Positions 22,225-33,786 of a DNA stretch of 64,000 nt are shown one piece after another. This DNA comes from Polyodon spathula (Eukaryota > Chordata > Actinopteri > Acipenseriformes > Polyodontidae). Made by a program: the position numbers and the translations under genes. Location of the stretch: assembly GCF_017654505.1 (NCBI RefSeq), contig NC_054558.1:10049798-10113797 (forward strand), given 5' to 3'. Below the pieces are notes generated by a model. It did not search any database. It saw nothing but the letters and a program-made list of their open reading frames with translations, and was not told the DNA's origin. How positions within the stretch are numbered: the first letter of the stretch is position 1; every line of letters starts with the position of its first letter.

Positions 22225-25065
22225 TGCTTTACAAGGCTGGTTTTAACATTCATGTTGACATTGAGTCTGATTCTAACTCCTTGGAATTTTTGAGGCTACT
22301 GGATTCCTTAGATTATATTGTGCATGTCAAAGGTCCTATGCATAATCGTGGCCATACTTCTGTTATCTGGTAATTTCTTGTGATGTAGCTGTTAAAAACG
22401 TCATAACCCTAGATCTTACTATTTCTGATCATCTTGCCGTTCTTTTTGAGGTGAATCTGTCAATATCACAAAGACTGTGGACCGTACATTTAAATCCTGG
22501 GTAATTAATTCTTCAACTGCTGTTAAGCTTTCTGATGTCTTGAGTTCATCACCACTCTTTGAGTCCTCATCAGTAGATGAGCTGGTTAATACCTACAACA
22601 CCACCTTGACTTATCTTAGATACTGTAGCGCCAATCAAAACTCCGAATGTGTCTTTTAAAAAAGCTCACCGTGGTTTAATGATACAACTCTTAAGATGAA
22701 ATATGAGGGTCGTAAACTAGAACGGAGATGGCGGGAATCTAAACTAGACGTTCATTACATCACATAAGGGCCACCTGGTTAAATATAGGAAGGCTCTGGC
22801 ATTGGCTAGATCATCAGATTATTCTAATTTAATTGAAACAAACAGAAATAATCCTAGATTTTTTTTTGTTACCCTAGATAAATTCATTTATTAATCTTTC
22901 TTCTAAAAGTCCTATCCTTGACATTGGCTCCTCACAGCTGCAATGACTTCTTTTTGACAAAGTCCCGCACAAAAGATTAATTCTCAAACTGAACGCAGTT
23001 GGGATTCAAGGAAACACATGTACATGGATTAGGGAGTGGTTAACATGTAGAAAACAGAAAGTACTGATTAGAGGAAAAACCTCAGAATGGAGTGTGGTAA
23101 CCAGCGGTGTACCACAGGGATCAGTATTAGGTCCTCTGCTATTCCTAATCTACATTAATGATTTAGATTCTGGTATAGTAAGCAAACTTGTTAAATTTGC
23201 AGACGACACAAAAGTAGGAGGAGTGGCAAACACTGTTGCAGCAGCAAAGGTCATTCAAAATGATCTAGACAAGATTCAGAACTGGGCAGACACATGGCAA
23301 ATGACATTTAATAGAGAAAAGTGTAAGGTACTGCACGCAGGAAATAAAAATGTACATTATAAATATCATATGGGAGATATTGAAATTGGAGAAGGAATCT
23401 ATGAAAAAGACCTAGGAGTTTTTGTTGACTCAGAAATGTCTTCATCTAGACAGTGTGGGGAAGCTTTAAAAAAGGCTAACAAGATGCTCGGATACATTGT
23501 GAAAAGTGTTGAATTTAAATCAAGGGAAGTAATGTTAAAACTGTACAATGCACTAGTAAGACCTCATCTTGAATATTGTGTTCAGTTCTGGTCACCTCGC
23601 TATAAAAAAGATATTGCTGCTCTAGAAAGAGTGCAAAGAAGAGCGACCAGAATTATTCCGGGCTTAAAAGGCACGTCATATGCAGACAGGCTAAAAGAAT
23701 TGAATCTGTTCAGTCTTGAACAAAGAAGACTACGTGGCGACCTAATTCAAGCATTCAAAATTCTAAAAGGTATTGACAGTGTCGACCCAAGGGACTTTTT
23801 CAGCCTGAAAAAAGAAACAAGGACCAGGGGTCACAAATGGAGTTTAGAAAAAGGGGCATTCAGAACAGAAAATAGGAGACACTTTTTTACACAGAGAATT
23901 GTGAGGGTCTGGAATCAACTCCCCAGTAATATTGTTGAAGCTGACACCCTGGGATCCTTCAAGAAGCTGCTTGATGAGATTTTGGGATCAATAAGCTACT
24001 AACAACCAAACAAGCAAGATGGGCCGAATGGCCTCCTCTCGTTTGTAAACTTTCTTATGTTCTTATGTTCTTATGTTCTTACATTTCTTCAAAAATAAAA
24101 TACTAGACATTAGAAATGAGATTCCAGAGACACCTTCTATTAAGGAGGACTCCAGCACAATTTTACCTACACCTATTAAAGCTACTATAGGGGCTTTTTC
24201 TTTGGTTACCTTACAGGAACTGACAGTGCTAGTTCAACCATTGGGTGACATTATCCGCAGACACAGATTGAACGTCCATTGCTATGCTGATGATACCCAG
24301 CTATATTTGTCCCTAAAGCCTGGAATTTCTTGTGCCTAGGTGCTATTAGCTACTTGCCTTACAGGCATCAAGCATTGGATGTCACAGAATTGTGTAATGT
24401 TGAAGTCAGATAAAACCAAGGTTATGCTAGTGGGCTCACAGACCCAACTAAAAGGAAACGTGGGATTACATGAGCTCGATCCTTGCAGTCTCTCAGCAAA
24501 ACTTAAACAAAAAATTAAGAGTTTGGGGGTCTTTGATCCTGATCTATCATTTGAGACTCACATGGAAGTTACTAAAGTTTTTTACACTGGCTCCATGTGC
24601 TGTATAGAATTGATTTTAAGATTTTGCTGTTAACGTACATGACCCTGAATGGATTAGCATCTAGTTATTTGCAGGAATTACTGTCCAAACCACACTCTGA
24701 GATCACAGGATGTGGAGTTGCTGGTTATTACTAGGGTCAACAAAAGTAACACAGGAGCTATGGCTTTTTCTTGTAGAGCTCTGCAATTTTGGGATGCTCT
24801 GCCTTGTCAGGGAAGCTGGGACCGTTACAGTTTTCAAGTCAAGACTAAAAATGCACTATTATAAAATGGCGTTCTTATCTTAGTGGCTTTTAATGTAACT
24901 TTAAAATTGCTGCTTTTTTATTATTTTATGCTGTTATTTAAATGGTCTGACTGAAGCAGTTGTACGTGTGACATGCTATACAAATGCACTGTGGTTTGTT
25001 CTTTTTTTCAGCTATGTTCTGCACAATACTTTTGTATAAAAAGTGCTATATAGTGCAATAAATAA
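22225..25065 (+). pseudogene. L2-type LINE, decayed, split by a CR1 insertion
   Basis: L2 is a non-LTR retrotransposon with an endonuclease-RT protein. The endonuclease tail is seen at about 22233-22460 (GFNIHVD, FLRLLDSL, GPMHNRGHT, ISDHLAVLFEV), then the linker (WFNDTLKMKYEGRKLERRWR near 22675). After the CR1 (22950-24075) it resumes with [15 protein letters not shown]. From about 24240 it continues with RT motifs ([30 protein letters not shown]). The central RT motifs are deleted near 24240. The 3' end (about 25030-25065) has the GTGCTATATA...AATAAATAA type tail. It has many stops and frameshifts. Confidence 0.85.
22950..24075 (+). pseudogene. CR1 LINE copy A, 5'-truncated, inside the L2
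   Basis: An uninterrupted frame runs from about 22954 to the stop at 24000-24002 and encodes the C-terminal half of the CR1 RT protein. It begins at DKVPHKRLIL and includes GVPQGSVLGPLLFLIYINDL, the catalytic FADD at 23196-23207, and the long C-terminal domain ending LLDEILGSISY. The 3' UTR (GGGCCGAATGGCCTCCTCTC) ends in TTATGTTC repeats typical of CR1. The N-terminal endonuclease is missing through 5' truncation, so it is inactive, although what remains is unbroken. Confidence 0.93.
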
Positions 25066-25675
25066 TTAAATAAATGAACATTAGCACTTGAGCAGTCTTA
25101 GCAATCAGAAGGTCCAGCAAACGGAAAAGCAAAGGCATTAAAATGACACATTGTTGCCAGACTGTGCTTGAGATGCACAGGCAGAGAGACGAGTTTCAGC
25201 TCAGACCCTGCAGTGCATGGAATCAGAACGCACTGCCAGTTACCTGGGGCTGTACAAGTGGAACTGACAAAGGGACATTCAACAGCCACATGAATGAGGG
25301 TGTGCATCTTGATAGCTGGTCCTTTTTGTTGTTGCCATGCAAACGTATTACTCTTGTTTGGTTGCTATGTGCGTGTTCTTACAATATAATGTTTTATATA
25401 CGCATTTCTATTACCAGTTCTGATGTGACCTGTAAGCCTCTCTATACCAACAAAAAAATATATTACACCAAGCAACTTTACGATAGATCGCTATAAGATG
25501 ACATGTTATAATTGCTATATAGGCATATAATGCTGTTACACTATACCTGTCTCTGACTGACTTGTTTGGAGGCTGTGTGTGGCAATGTGGCTGCACTTTC
25601 TGATCATGAGACACTGTGAACTCCTGCAACTCATCCAGCTCCCTCAGCTTCTGTACAATACCACAGACCTGCATA

Positions 25676-25734
<59 letters not shown>

Positions 25735-26302
25735 AGAAAACCAAAAAGACGCTCACCTCCCCTTGGCACATTTGAGAGCACTTTAAGATGGTTCCTTGGG
25801 TAATGGCTATGGGCGAAACAAAAAAAGTTAGAAGCAAATCTACAAGGTGTTTAAAAACAAAAATCAAGGTAGCAAAAGCTGCACAAGTGGTAAAGCACAG
25901 ATGTGCATGTTCAAGTGACAGCATGTCTATTTGGGGTCAGCATCACAGTGTAGGGACTTGGATCTGGAGCCAGGCTCCGGCCACTGCACACACTCTATTG
26001 TTTTATCATTTTAGCACTGGGGAAATTTATTGGGTTTATTTGAGTCTCTGATGGTGGATTTTTACCAATATGATAATTAGTTTTTATTTTCTTTTTAATT
26101 AGTCCATTTTGATATACGGTATGTTTTTATTTAAATTAATATGTAACACACACACACACATATATATAGTAAACAGTAATTCATATTCAACATTCATATT
26201 CTGCCATAACATATCAGATTACAATTATAACATTATTATGAGAATTGAAATTTACAATTAAACATTATTATGAAATAATACTTTATTAAGATTAGATAAC
26301 TA
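25066..26302. other. unassigned non-coding DNA
   Basis: Contains a (AAT)n microsatellite at about 25680-25732. No gene recognised. Confidence 0.55.
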
Positions 26303-26313
26303 TATATATATAT

Positions 26314-26360
<47 letters not shown>
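26303..26360. repeat. (AT)n microsatellite
   Basis: Nearly pure AT dinucleotides with one GA interruption, ending five bases before the 5' LTR of the second Gmr1-like element. Confidence 0.95.
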
Positions 26361-26364
<4 letters not shown>

Positions 26365-26365
26365 G

Positions 26366-27089
26366 TGTAGCAGGGGGAGATCTGTGCTGACTCTGCTGGC
26401 GTGTTCACAGGGCTGCAGGAAGAGGGCGGCAGTCATCCAACAACCACCTGCGAGTCATGGCAGCGACACGGGGAGGTGGGAAAGTAGGTGTGTGGACTTT
26501 CCCCCTCTCTGAATGGCTGAGAGGCGAATCTTGGGAGATTGTTGGCCCTATAAAATAATGCTCTGCTGTTTCTTCAGGTCTGCCTTTTAAACACGCCGAG
26601 AGTGCAGAAGCGCTGGTCGAGGACCGAGAACCAGTTGGGAGAAACCGACACCGAAACTGAGTGTGTCAGAGCGAGACGGTGAGAGCGGGGAACCCTTGGG
26701 CAGACCCTGGACTACTGTAACGGAGCAGGCTAGTTAGTCGGCAGTGTAGGACGGTGATCCGGGTCGCACGGGTAGCGGCGACTGGGATATAGCTGTCAAG
26801 TGCAGCATCTTTGTAGTTTTGTTACTGTTTTATTTTCCCTATTTCTTTGTGCCCTCTGTTTTGAATTATTGTTTTGAAGCACCTGCAAGGGCGCCGGTAT
26901 TGTGTACCATCGCTTGGTATGCCCGTGGTTCTGTTTACCATCGTTGGTAAATCAGACCACGGATCCACAGCGCCATCTGCGGGATAAAAAGAAAAATAGC
27001 ACCCTGAAATAAAACTGGGCACCTGTGCGGTGTTGCCAAATTCACCTGTCTGTCTCCTGTGTCAGTGAATTACCCACCACCCTTCCACA
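26366..27089 (+). repeat. 5' LTR of Gmr1-like copy 2
   Basis: 724 bp from TGTAGCAGGGGG to TTCCACA. It matches the 3' LTR except for small indels, including about 14 extra bases near 26715-26735. A CCTATAAAATAATGC TATA region is near 26548, and an AATAAAACTGG polyadenylation signal is near 27007. Confidence 0.95.
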
Positions 27090-27091
27090 GG

Positions 27092-27106
27092 TGGTGTCAG
27101 AGTTGC
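27092..27106 (+). promoter_or_regulatory. primer-binding site, tRNA-Leu type (degenerate)
   Basis: TGGTGTCAGAG starts two bases after the LTR, the same spacing and tRNA type as copy 1. Confidence 0.65.
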
Positions 27107-27157
27107 ATTCACTGGCACTGCCCCAAGCAGTGCATCTACAGAAGGAGCAGACTGGCA

Positions 27158-28080
27158 ATGGATGCTACCCAGTTTGCCGCGATGATAGACCTCCTGCGAC
27201 AGACGCTCACTGCGGCAGTGCAGGGGGCGGCTAGACCCGCAGCTCCAGACCACTCCCTACAGAGACCCACCAAAATGACGCCTACTTGGAGGTGTTCGAG
27301 GCCATGGTGATCTCGGCTGGGTGGCCCCAAGCCCAGTGGGCTAGCTGTTTGTTGCCCCAACTCACCGGGGAGGCTCAAGCAGCTGCGAGGACGCTGTCCC
27401 CGGAGAACATGCTGGATTACCCCCCCTGCTGAAGGCAGCCATCCTGAATCACGTGTGAGCCACCCCGGAGGGCTACCAGAAGAAATTCCGGGAGGAGCAG
27501 TTTGCAGCGGGGGAGCACCCATGAGCTATTGCCCACCGGCTAAAAGATTATGCCATGGGCTGGCTGAACCGGGACACGGTCACCAAAGCCAGGTTGGTGG
27601 AGCTGATCGTGGTGGAGTGGTTTCTGGAGTTCTGGCCCCGGGACCTCGGCTATGGGTCCAGCGACAGGCACCAGATACTCTGGATCGGGCGGTCAAACTG
27701 GCGGAACAGTACCAGGCGGCGGAGCCAACGCCAGCGAGATTGTCTGGGAGGTGAGCGGCTACCGGATCGACCCCTTAACTGGCCCCGGAGAGGGCGAAGG
27801 GACTGGGGGGAAGGGGTAGTCCAGGATTTGGTCGGGGGGTGTCCGTGGGAGCTCCTGGCCTGGGAACTGGGGAAGGGTGGGGATACCTACGGGCTGCTGC
27901 AGTGTCGGACCGAAGTCTCGCGTGGATGCCTTATCGGCGAGCCCCTTTTATGGCTCCAGTGTTTCCCCCTTTTGCCAAAACTTCGGGGAGAGAAACCAGC
28001 CCATTGAAGTGTTGGACATGCAGGGAGGTGGGCCACCTCGCCCGGGACTGCCCCGTGATGGAGTGTGACCTCAGCCGACC
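27158..28080 (+). pseudogene. gag: gag with SCAN-like region and zinc knuckle, frameshifted
   Basis: The start MDATQFAAMIDLLRQ (27158) is followed after a frameshift near 27280 by the capsid signature (YLEVFEAMVISAGWP, LLPQLTGEAQAAARTLS). Then, in further shifted frames, comes a SCAN-like segment (KKFREEQFAAGEHP, LKDYAMGWLNRD, about 27480-27700). A CCHC knuckle (CWTCREVGHLARDC) is at 28010-28051. The same domain order as in copy 1 supports a common Gag architecture for this group. It has at least three frame breaks. Confidence 0.85.
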
Positions 28081-28492
28081 AGGTAGGCGCGTTCAATTAC
28101 CTCAGTCACTTCAGCACACGGGTTTTGTTATTCCTGTGACAGTGGATGGTACAAAAACCTGGGCTCTCCTGGATTCAGGGTGTGGTCAGTCTCTAGTACA
28201 GGAGAGCCTAATCTCACCGGGGCATAAACTTATATTGGGACAGGTGCATATTAAATGTATTCATGGGGATGTCCGCTCCTATCCCAAGATCAATGTGTGT
28301 ATGACTATTGGCCAGCAGGTGACGCAGGTGCAGGTAGGATTATGTCTTCGATTGCCGGTACCAGTAGTTCTGGAACAGGACTGTGAGCAGTTTAAAGATT
28401 GGTTGACTGCCCTGACAGCTCTGTCCTCTTTATTGGCGGGAAGTAATTGGAGAGATTTTTCCCTTTCGCGATCCAGAATGGTTTTGCCATAA
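28081..28492 (+). pseudogene. aspartic protease
   Basis: It is in frame with the zinc knuckle. VTVDGTKTWALLDSGC has the active-site Asp at 28172 with the expected D-S-G. The domain continues with GHKLILGQVHIKCIHGDV and ends around 28400. This is the intact equivalent of the decayed protease in copy 1. It would cleave the Gag-Pol polyprotein. Confidence 0.82.
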
Positions 28493-28659
28493 ATGTAAAC
28501 CCCGTAAAACTAAACGGGAGCGTCGGATCGCTAAGAATGAGGGCTGGCAATGGAGAGAGTCAGAGAAGTTTCAGGTGGGGGCGGTTGGTGAAGAGTCCGG
28601 GGGGGAGGTCGCGGAGCCAGCGCAGGGGTCTAGCTCGGCTGCCTCTGCTCGGGATCGAC

Positions 28660-29940
28660 CTGACCCTGAGTTGGAAGCCATGGGAGCTGATTTTTTAGCT
28701 CGCTCCCGTGACTTCCGACTCGAGCAAGGGCGTGACGACATGCTGGGCAGGCTCTTTGACCAAACAACGGTGGTTAATCGTCGGGTGGTCGAGCCCAGAC
28801 GCGCCGCCATGTACCCCCCCACTTTGAAATTGATCAAGACCTGCTGTACCGTGTTAATAAATTACCTCAGACCGGTGAAGTGCTTCATCAGTTGTTCATT
28901 TCTCAGCCGTTTAAGGAGGATTTGTTGCAGCTGGCTCATGCTATTCCCCTGTCTGGTCTTTTGGGAAGGGATAAAACTAAAGCAAGGCTTGTGTAACGGT
29001 TCTTCTGGCTGGGGCTGGATGGTTTTGTGAGCGGTGTGGGGAATGTCAAAAGGCCAGCCCTAGAGCCGTTCCACGAGCCCCACTGGTGCCTTTGCCCCTA
29101 GTGGAAGCTCCGTTTGAGCGTACTGGGATGGACATAGTTGGGCCACTAGAGAGGAGCACGGCAGGATATACCCACCTACTTGTCATTCTGGATTACGCTA
29201 CGCGTTATCCAGAGGCTATTCCCCTCCGATCTATGTGCGCTAAGTCTGTTGCCAACAAGCTTGTAAAGGTTTTTTCGTGGGTGGGGATTCCCAAGGAGAT
29301 ACTAACTGATCAAGGCACCAATTTTATGTCCAGGCTAATCCGCAGGACACGTAAGCTTTTGGGAATTAAGACCATTAGGACCTCTGTGTTTCATCCTCCA
29401 GACCGACGGTCTGGTGGAATGCTTTAATAAGACCCTTAAGAGCATGTTGCGCAGATTTATTCGTAGTGATGTGCATTACTGGGACCAGCTGATTCCTCCC
29501 CTTCTCTTTGTGATCAGAAAGGTTCCCCAGGCTTCCACAGGGTTTTCACCATTTGAGCTGCTGTATGGGCGGGGACCCCAGGGCGTGCTAGATCTGGTCA
29601 GAGAGATGTGGGAGGAGCAGCAGGACAATTCGACCAATACTGTCCAGTATGTGTTGGACCTGCGCAAGCATCTTAAGTCGGTTGGGAAATGGGCGCATGA
29701 CAATTTTCAGCAGGTACAGCACAGACAGGAGAGACAATATAACCGAGGAGCCCGGTTGCGCACTTTTCAGCCGGGGGATAAGGTACTTCTCTTATTACCC
29801 AGTTCTGAGTCGAAACTCTTGGCTAAGTGGCAAGGACCTTTTGAGGTTACACGCCAGGTTGGGAAGGTGGACTATGAGATCTGCCAGCTGGAGCGACGGA
29901 GAGAGAAATGCATTTATCATATAAACCTCTTGAAGCCTTG
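28660..29940 (+). pseudogene. integrase (upstream of RT)
   Basis: The N-terminal zinc region is damaged: the second His of HHCC is Leu (SGLLG instead of SGHLG) and the Cys pair (CGEC) is in another frame near 29034. Catalytic residues are Asp 29131-29133, Asp 29308-29310 and Glu 29417-29419. The second interval is one base too long, so a one-base insertion near 29400 separates the last residue into the next frame. Spacing otherwise equals copy 1. GPFEVT of the GPY/F module is near 29836. The frame then runs without a stop into RT. Confidence 0.9.
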
Positions 29941-30954
29941 GTTGCAATCAGAGGCATTGTTAATGGCGCATGCAGATGACGTCACGGACCTGGGACCTGA
30001 TCTTTCTGTGTTGGCAAGAAAAGGATCGGTACAGATTGCTGAGAATCTGACACCAACGCAGAAATGTCAGGCTCACGGTCTGGTGGCGGAGTTTCCTGAC
30101 GTGTTCTCTTCCGTCCAGGGACAGACTCGATTAGCCCATCATCACACTGATATTGAGCCGGGGGCGTTAGTTCTCCAAAGGCCGTACCGTATACCTGAGT
30201 GTAAAAGACAGGTAATAAAAGTGGAAATTGACGAAATGCTGAGACTGGGGGTAATAGAAGAGTCCCAAAGTGACTGGAACAGTCCAATCGTTTTAGTCGA
30301 TAAGCCAGATGGGTCAGTTCGATTTTGCATTGATTTTAGACGAATCAATGAGAACTTGAAATTTAACGCTTATCCGATGCCCCGGGTAGATGAGTTGCTG
30401 GAGCGTCTAGGCACAGCTCATTTTATGATGACACTGGATTTAACGAAGGGGTACTGGCAGATACCCCTGACTCCAGAATCTAGAGAGAGGACGGCATTTT
30501 CGACTCCCTTTGGGTTGTACCAATTTAGGACCATGCCCTTTGGGTTGCACGGAGCACCCGCCACTTTCCAGCGGATGATGGATCGCATCTTGCGGCCCCA
30601 TCAGCAGTACGCCGCTGCTTACATAGATGACGTGGTTATCCACAGTGAGGACTGGCCAAGTCATCTGTGTAAGGTAGCGGCGGTGCTGCAATCCTTGCGG
30701 GAGGCGGGGCTCACTGCTAACCCAAAGAAGTGTGCCATTGGGAAGAGTGAGTCGGAGTATTTGGGGTATCGAGTAGGGGGCGGCCAGATCAGACCGCTGA
30801 TTGCTAAGCTGAAAGCCTTGGCTGACTGGCTGGTTCCTACAACCAAAACCCAGGTGCGCTCTTTCTTGGGACTAGCGGGTTATTATAGAAAGTTCATCCC
30901 GAGCTTTGCTACGCTCGCTGCTCCTTTGACAAACCTCACCTGGAAGGCTGCCCC
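29941..30954 (+). pseudogene. reverse transcriptase
   Basis: Continuous with the integrase C-terminus. Motifs in order: SPIVLVDKPDGSVRFCIDFR (about 30280), LDLTKGYWQIPLTPESRE (about 30435), FRTMPFGLHGAPATFQR, catalytic YIDD at 30620-30631, LGYRVGGGQIRP, and SFLGLAGYYRKFIPSF. The RT itself looks undamaged. The frame is then cut by the inverted LTR fragment, which separates it from RNase H. Confidence 0.95.
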
Positions 30955-31090
30955 AAATTCACTGACACAGGAGACAGACAGGTGAATTTGGCAACACCGC
31001 ACAAGTGACTAGTTTTATTTCAGGGTGCTATTTTTCTTTTTATCCTGCAGATGGCGCTGTGGGTCCGTGGTCTGATTTACCAACAATGGT
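30955..31090 (-). repeat. inverted LTR fragment inserted between RT and RNase H
   Basis: About 135 bp that are the reverse complement of an internal LTR stretch (equivalent to about 32171-32309, lacking the last ~16 LTR bases). Comparison with copy 1 places it exactly between the PN(K/S) and (K/Q)W motifs that should be neighbours. It differs from both resident LTRs (GCACAAGTGACTAG versus GCACAGGTGCCCAG), so it came from another family member or is old. Confidence 0.9.
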
Positions 31091-31567
31091 TCACGGGTTC
31101 AGTGGACGGAGTCGTGCCAGAGTGCCTTTCTCGCCTTGAAGCGGAAGCTGTGTAGTAAGCCAGTGCTATGCAGCCCAGATTTTGGTAAGAGGTTCACCCT
31201 GCAGACGGATGCGTCAGAGACGGGTTTCGGGGCAGTGTTGTCTCGGGAGGTTCGGGGAAGTGAGCACCCAGTCCTGTACATCAGCAGGAAGCTCCTTCTC
31301 CGCGATAAAAATTATAGCACCATCGAGAAGGAGTGTCTCGCCGTAAAATGGGCAGTCGAGTCACTCCGGTACTACCTCCTGGGGCGACACTTCACCCTGG
31401 TTATAGGTCATGCCCCCTTAGCATGGCTTCACCGGATGAAAGATAGCAACACCAGAATCACACGGTGGTACTTGGCCTTGCAGCCCTATGCCTTCAGGGT
31501 AGTCCACCGAGCAGGAAAGCTGCATCAAAACGCAAACTTTTTCTCTCAGGAAGGCATGGGGGTGTAG
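31091..31567 (+). pseudogene. RNase H, two key Asp lost
   Basis: It starts within RVQWTESCQSAF. TDAS supplies the first catalytic Asp (31208-31210), and EKECLAVKWAVE the Glu. The next expected Asp in TDHAPL is Gly (31406-31408), and the final HQNAD has Asn for Asp. The enzyme is therefore dead even without the upstream insertion. The stop is at 31565-31567, close to the 3' LTR. Confidence 0.9.
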
Positions 31568-31610
31568 GATTTTCGAATGAACCAGTGGTGTCATTCTGAA
31601 GGGAAGGATA

Positions 31611-32324
31611 TGTAGCAGGGGGAGATCTGTGCTGACTCTGCTGGCATGTTCACAGGGCTGCAGGAAGAGGGCGGCAGTCATCCAACAACCACCTGCGAGT
31701 CATGGCAGCGACACGGGGAGGTGGGAAAGTAGGTGTGTGGACTTTCCCCCTCTCTGAATGGCTGAGAGGCGAGTCTTGGGAGATTGTTAGCCCTATAAAA
31801 TAATGCTCCGCTGTTTCCTCAGGTCTGCCCTTTAAACGCGCCGAGAGTGCGGAAGTGCTGGTCGAGGACCGAGAACCAGTCGGGAGAAACCGACACCGAA
31901 ACTGAGTGTGTCAGAGCGAGACGGTAAGAGCGGGGAACCCTTGGGCAGACCCCGGAGTACTAGTTAGCCGGCAGTGTAGGACGGTGATCCGGGTCGCATG
32001 GGTAGCGACGACTGGGATATAGCTGTCAAGTGCAGCACCTTTTCTTTGTAGTTTTATTACTGTTTTATTTTCCCTGTTTCTTTGTGCCTTCTGTTTTGAA
32101 TTACTGTTTTGAAGCACCTGCAAGGGCGCCGGTATTGTGTACCATCGCTTGGTATGCCCGTGGTTCTGTTTACCATCGTTGGTTAATCAGACCACGGATC
32201 CACAGCGCCATCTGCGGGATAAAAAGAAAAATAGCACCCTGAAATAAAACTGGGCACCTGTGCGGTGTTGCCAAATTCACCTGTCTGTCTCCTGTGTCAG
32301 TGAATTACCCACCACCCTTCCACA
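31611..32324 (+). repeat. 3' LTR of Gmr1-like copy 2
   Basis: 714 bp, TGTAGCAGGG to CTTCCACA, preceded by the purine-rich GAAGGGAAGGATA. Closely similar to 26366-27089. Confidence 0.95.
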
Positions 32325-33021
32325 ATCAGTATGCCAAAAACCATCAGTGCAAGGCTCATTTTTTTACCAACAATTTATGTCAATTTTATCATTGCAGGAC
32401 CAACAAAATGGTGACAATGTATAAACATATTCCTTTCTGAGTTGAGAGCCTGACACAGTGACAATGTAAAAACATATTCCTTTCTGAGTTGAGAGCCTAA
32501 CACAGAATGAAAGTAGTATTTCCAGGCTGGGACAAAGTCACTCTGCCCAATTAGAATGATGCTATCAGGAAATGCTCTCAAATAATCTTCAATTTGATCT
32601 CCTATAGGCTCTGCTTCGGGTGTCATTTCTGTCTCCCATTCCTGATTCTTTCCACAGCCTTTTGCCCTGTATGATCACGTGAGTCACACATACCTGCTTC
32701 CCCTTCACCCCAATGTAAATACATTCCTTCAGCACACAGAAGCACACCCTAACTAGTACACAAATTAAATGTGTTTTCAAACTCAACTGCACACCTTATA
32801 CAGCCTTATTCCAATACAAATACACATACAGATTATTATTAAAATATAGAAAAAGAAGCCCATTCCAGCGCTGTCACTCCCATGCCTTGCTTGAACACTT
32901 AGTCAGGTAGCACATGGCTTTATTACTGTTTATCACAGCACAGGAAAGCCTCCAACTTCCAATGTGGCTTTCAAATGATTTTACTGCTTTTACTTAAATG
33001 AATAAAGCTGCTGGAAATAAT
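32325..33021. other. unassigned DNA with a 47-bp tandem duplication
   Basis: GTGACAATGTATAAACATAT... at about 32411 is repeated at 32458 and the rest is unremarkable. Confidence 0.6.
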
Positions 33022-33047
33022 TCCCTGTGCTGTATTCAATAGATCCT
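33022..33047. repeat. 21-bp minisatellite, left part
   Basis: CCTGTGCTGTATTCAATAGA, the same unit as in 36337-36430. The LTR element at 33048-36336 inserted within this array. Confidence 0.88.
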
Positions 33048-33646
33048 TGTGACAAAGTGCCCTCCCCTGTGTATATTATCTGTTATATGTTGCATGTGGT
33101 GTGTTAAATGTTGGTGTATAGTCATTGGTACACGGGATATAAACAGGTCTGTGTAACACGAGTGTTTAAAATGTATATTTGTATTTAGGCACGAGGATTG
33201 CACATCACTTCACGTGCAAGTAAAAAGTAATAATATGTGAGCACGGGAAACTGCACTTTATTAATTCACAGGTAGTTGTACCGAGACTCCAACTGAATGA
33301 TTAGCAATCGAGTCTTGGTACAGCTGTATAAAAACAACATGTTTTCACCCACTCGGGGTTGGGTGTTCGGTGAGTGGAGAATGGGATAGGAGACGGAGGT
33401 AAAGAGAATAATAAGAGTAATAAGAATCATCGTAAAATATCTGCTCACCGTGTTTTGTTTAGTCCGTTTTGTTTGTCTGTTTATTTTGACGATTGTGCCG
33501 TGTTTGTTTGTACAACCTTTTTATTTTCTGTTCTGTTTATTAAATGCTGAGCGAAAACATTCGCTCAGCTCCACCAAACCACACCTCTCTGTTGCTTATT
33601 TCCTAGCTCTGGTCTGACTCCACCCACTCCGACCGTCTTTGTGACA
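33048..33646 (+). repeat. 5' LTR of plus-strand non-autonomous element
   Basis: 599 bp from TGTGACAAAGTGCC to TTTGTGACA. A TATA-like CTGTATAAAAACA lies near 33324. Confidence 0.95.
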
Positions 33647-33648
33647 CG

Positions 33649-33664
33649 TGGTGTCAGAACCTGG
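33649..33664 (+). promoter_or_regulatory. primer-binding site, tRNA-Leu type
   Basis: TGGTGTCAGAACCTGG, two bases after the LTR. The first 11 bases fit the tRNA-Leu 3' end; the rest has drifted. Confidence 0.65.
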
Positions 33665-33712
33665 ACAACAGTGTCTCCAAGCGTCAGACCAGAGCAGGAA
33701 CTGCAATTTATT

Positions 33713-33717
<5 letters not shown>

Positions 33718-33747
<30 letters not shown>

Positions 33748-33786
33748 AAAAACAAAAACAACAAAAAAATAAAATAAAATAAAGAA
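33718..33786. repeat. A-rich leader
   Basis: An A run of about 30 followed by AAAAC/AAAAT repeats, just before the element's first ATG (33787). The minus-strand copy has an equivalent A-rich leader (on the + strand, T/GTT-rich, 41069-41112). Confidence 0.85.

Larger units (their letters stand above)
26366..32324 (+). mobile_element. Gmr1-like Ty3/gypsy LTR retrotransposon, copy 2 (full length, decayed)
   Basis: Both LTRs (26366-27089 and 31611-32324) are present. Internal order is gag, zinc knuckle, protease, integrase, RT, then RNase H. A single open frame (29414-30985) runs from the integrase end into RT, so the unusual order is original and not a rearrangement. An inverted LTR fragment sits between RT and RNase H. 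Flanking pentamers ATTGG and ATCAG do not match. Several frameshifts in gag and integrase and lost RNase H residues make it inactive. It belongs to a different subfamily from copy 1, since the LTRs are unrelated at sequence level. Confidence 0.95.

Noticed and set aside
27136..27522. Minus-strand frame of 128 codons
   Set aside because: Antisense to the frameshifted gag of the second Gmr1-like element.
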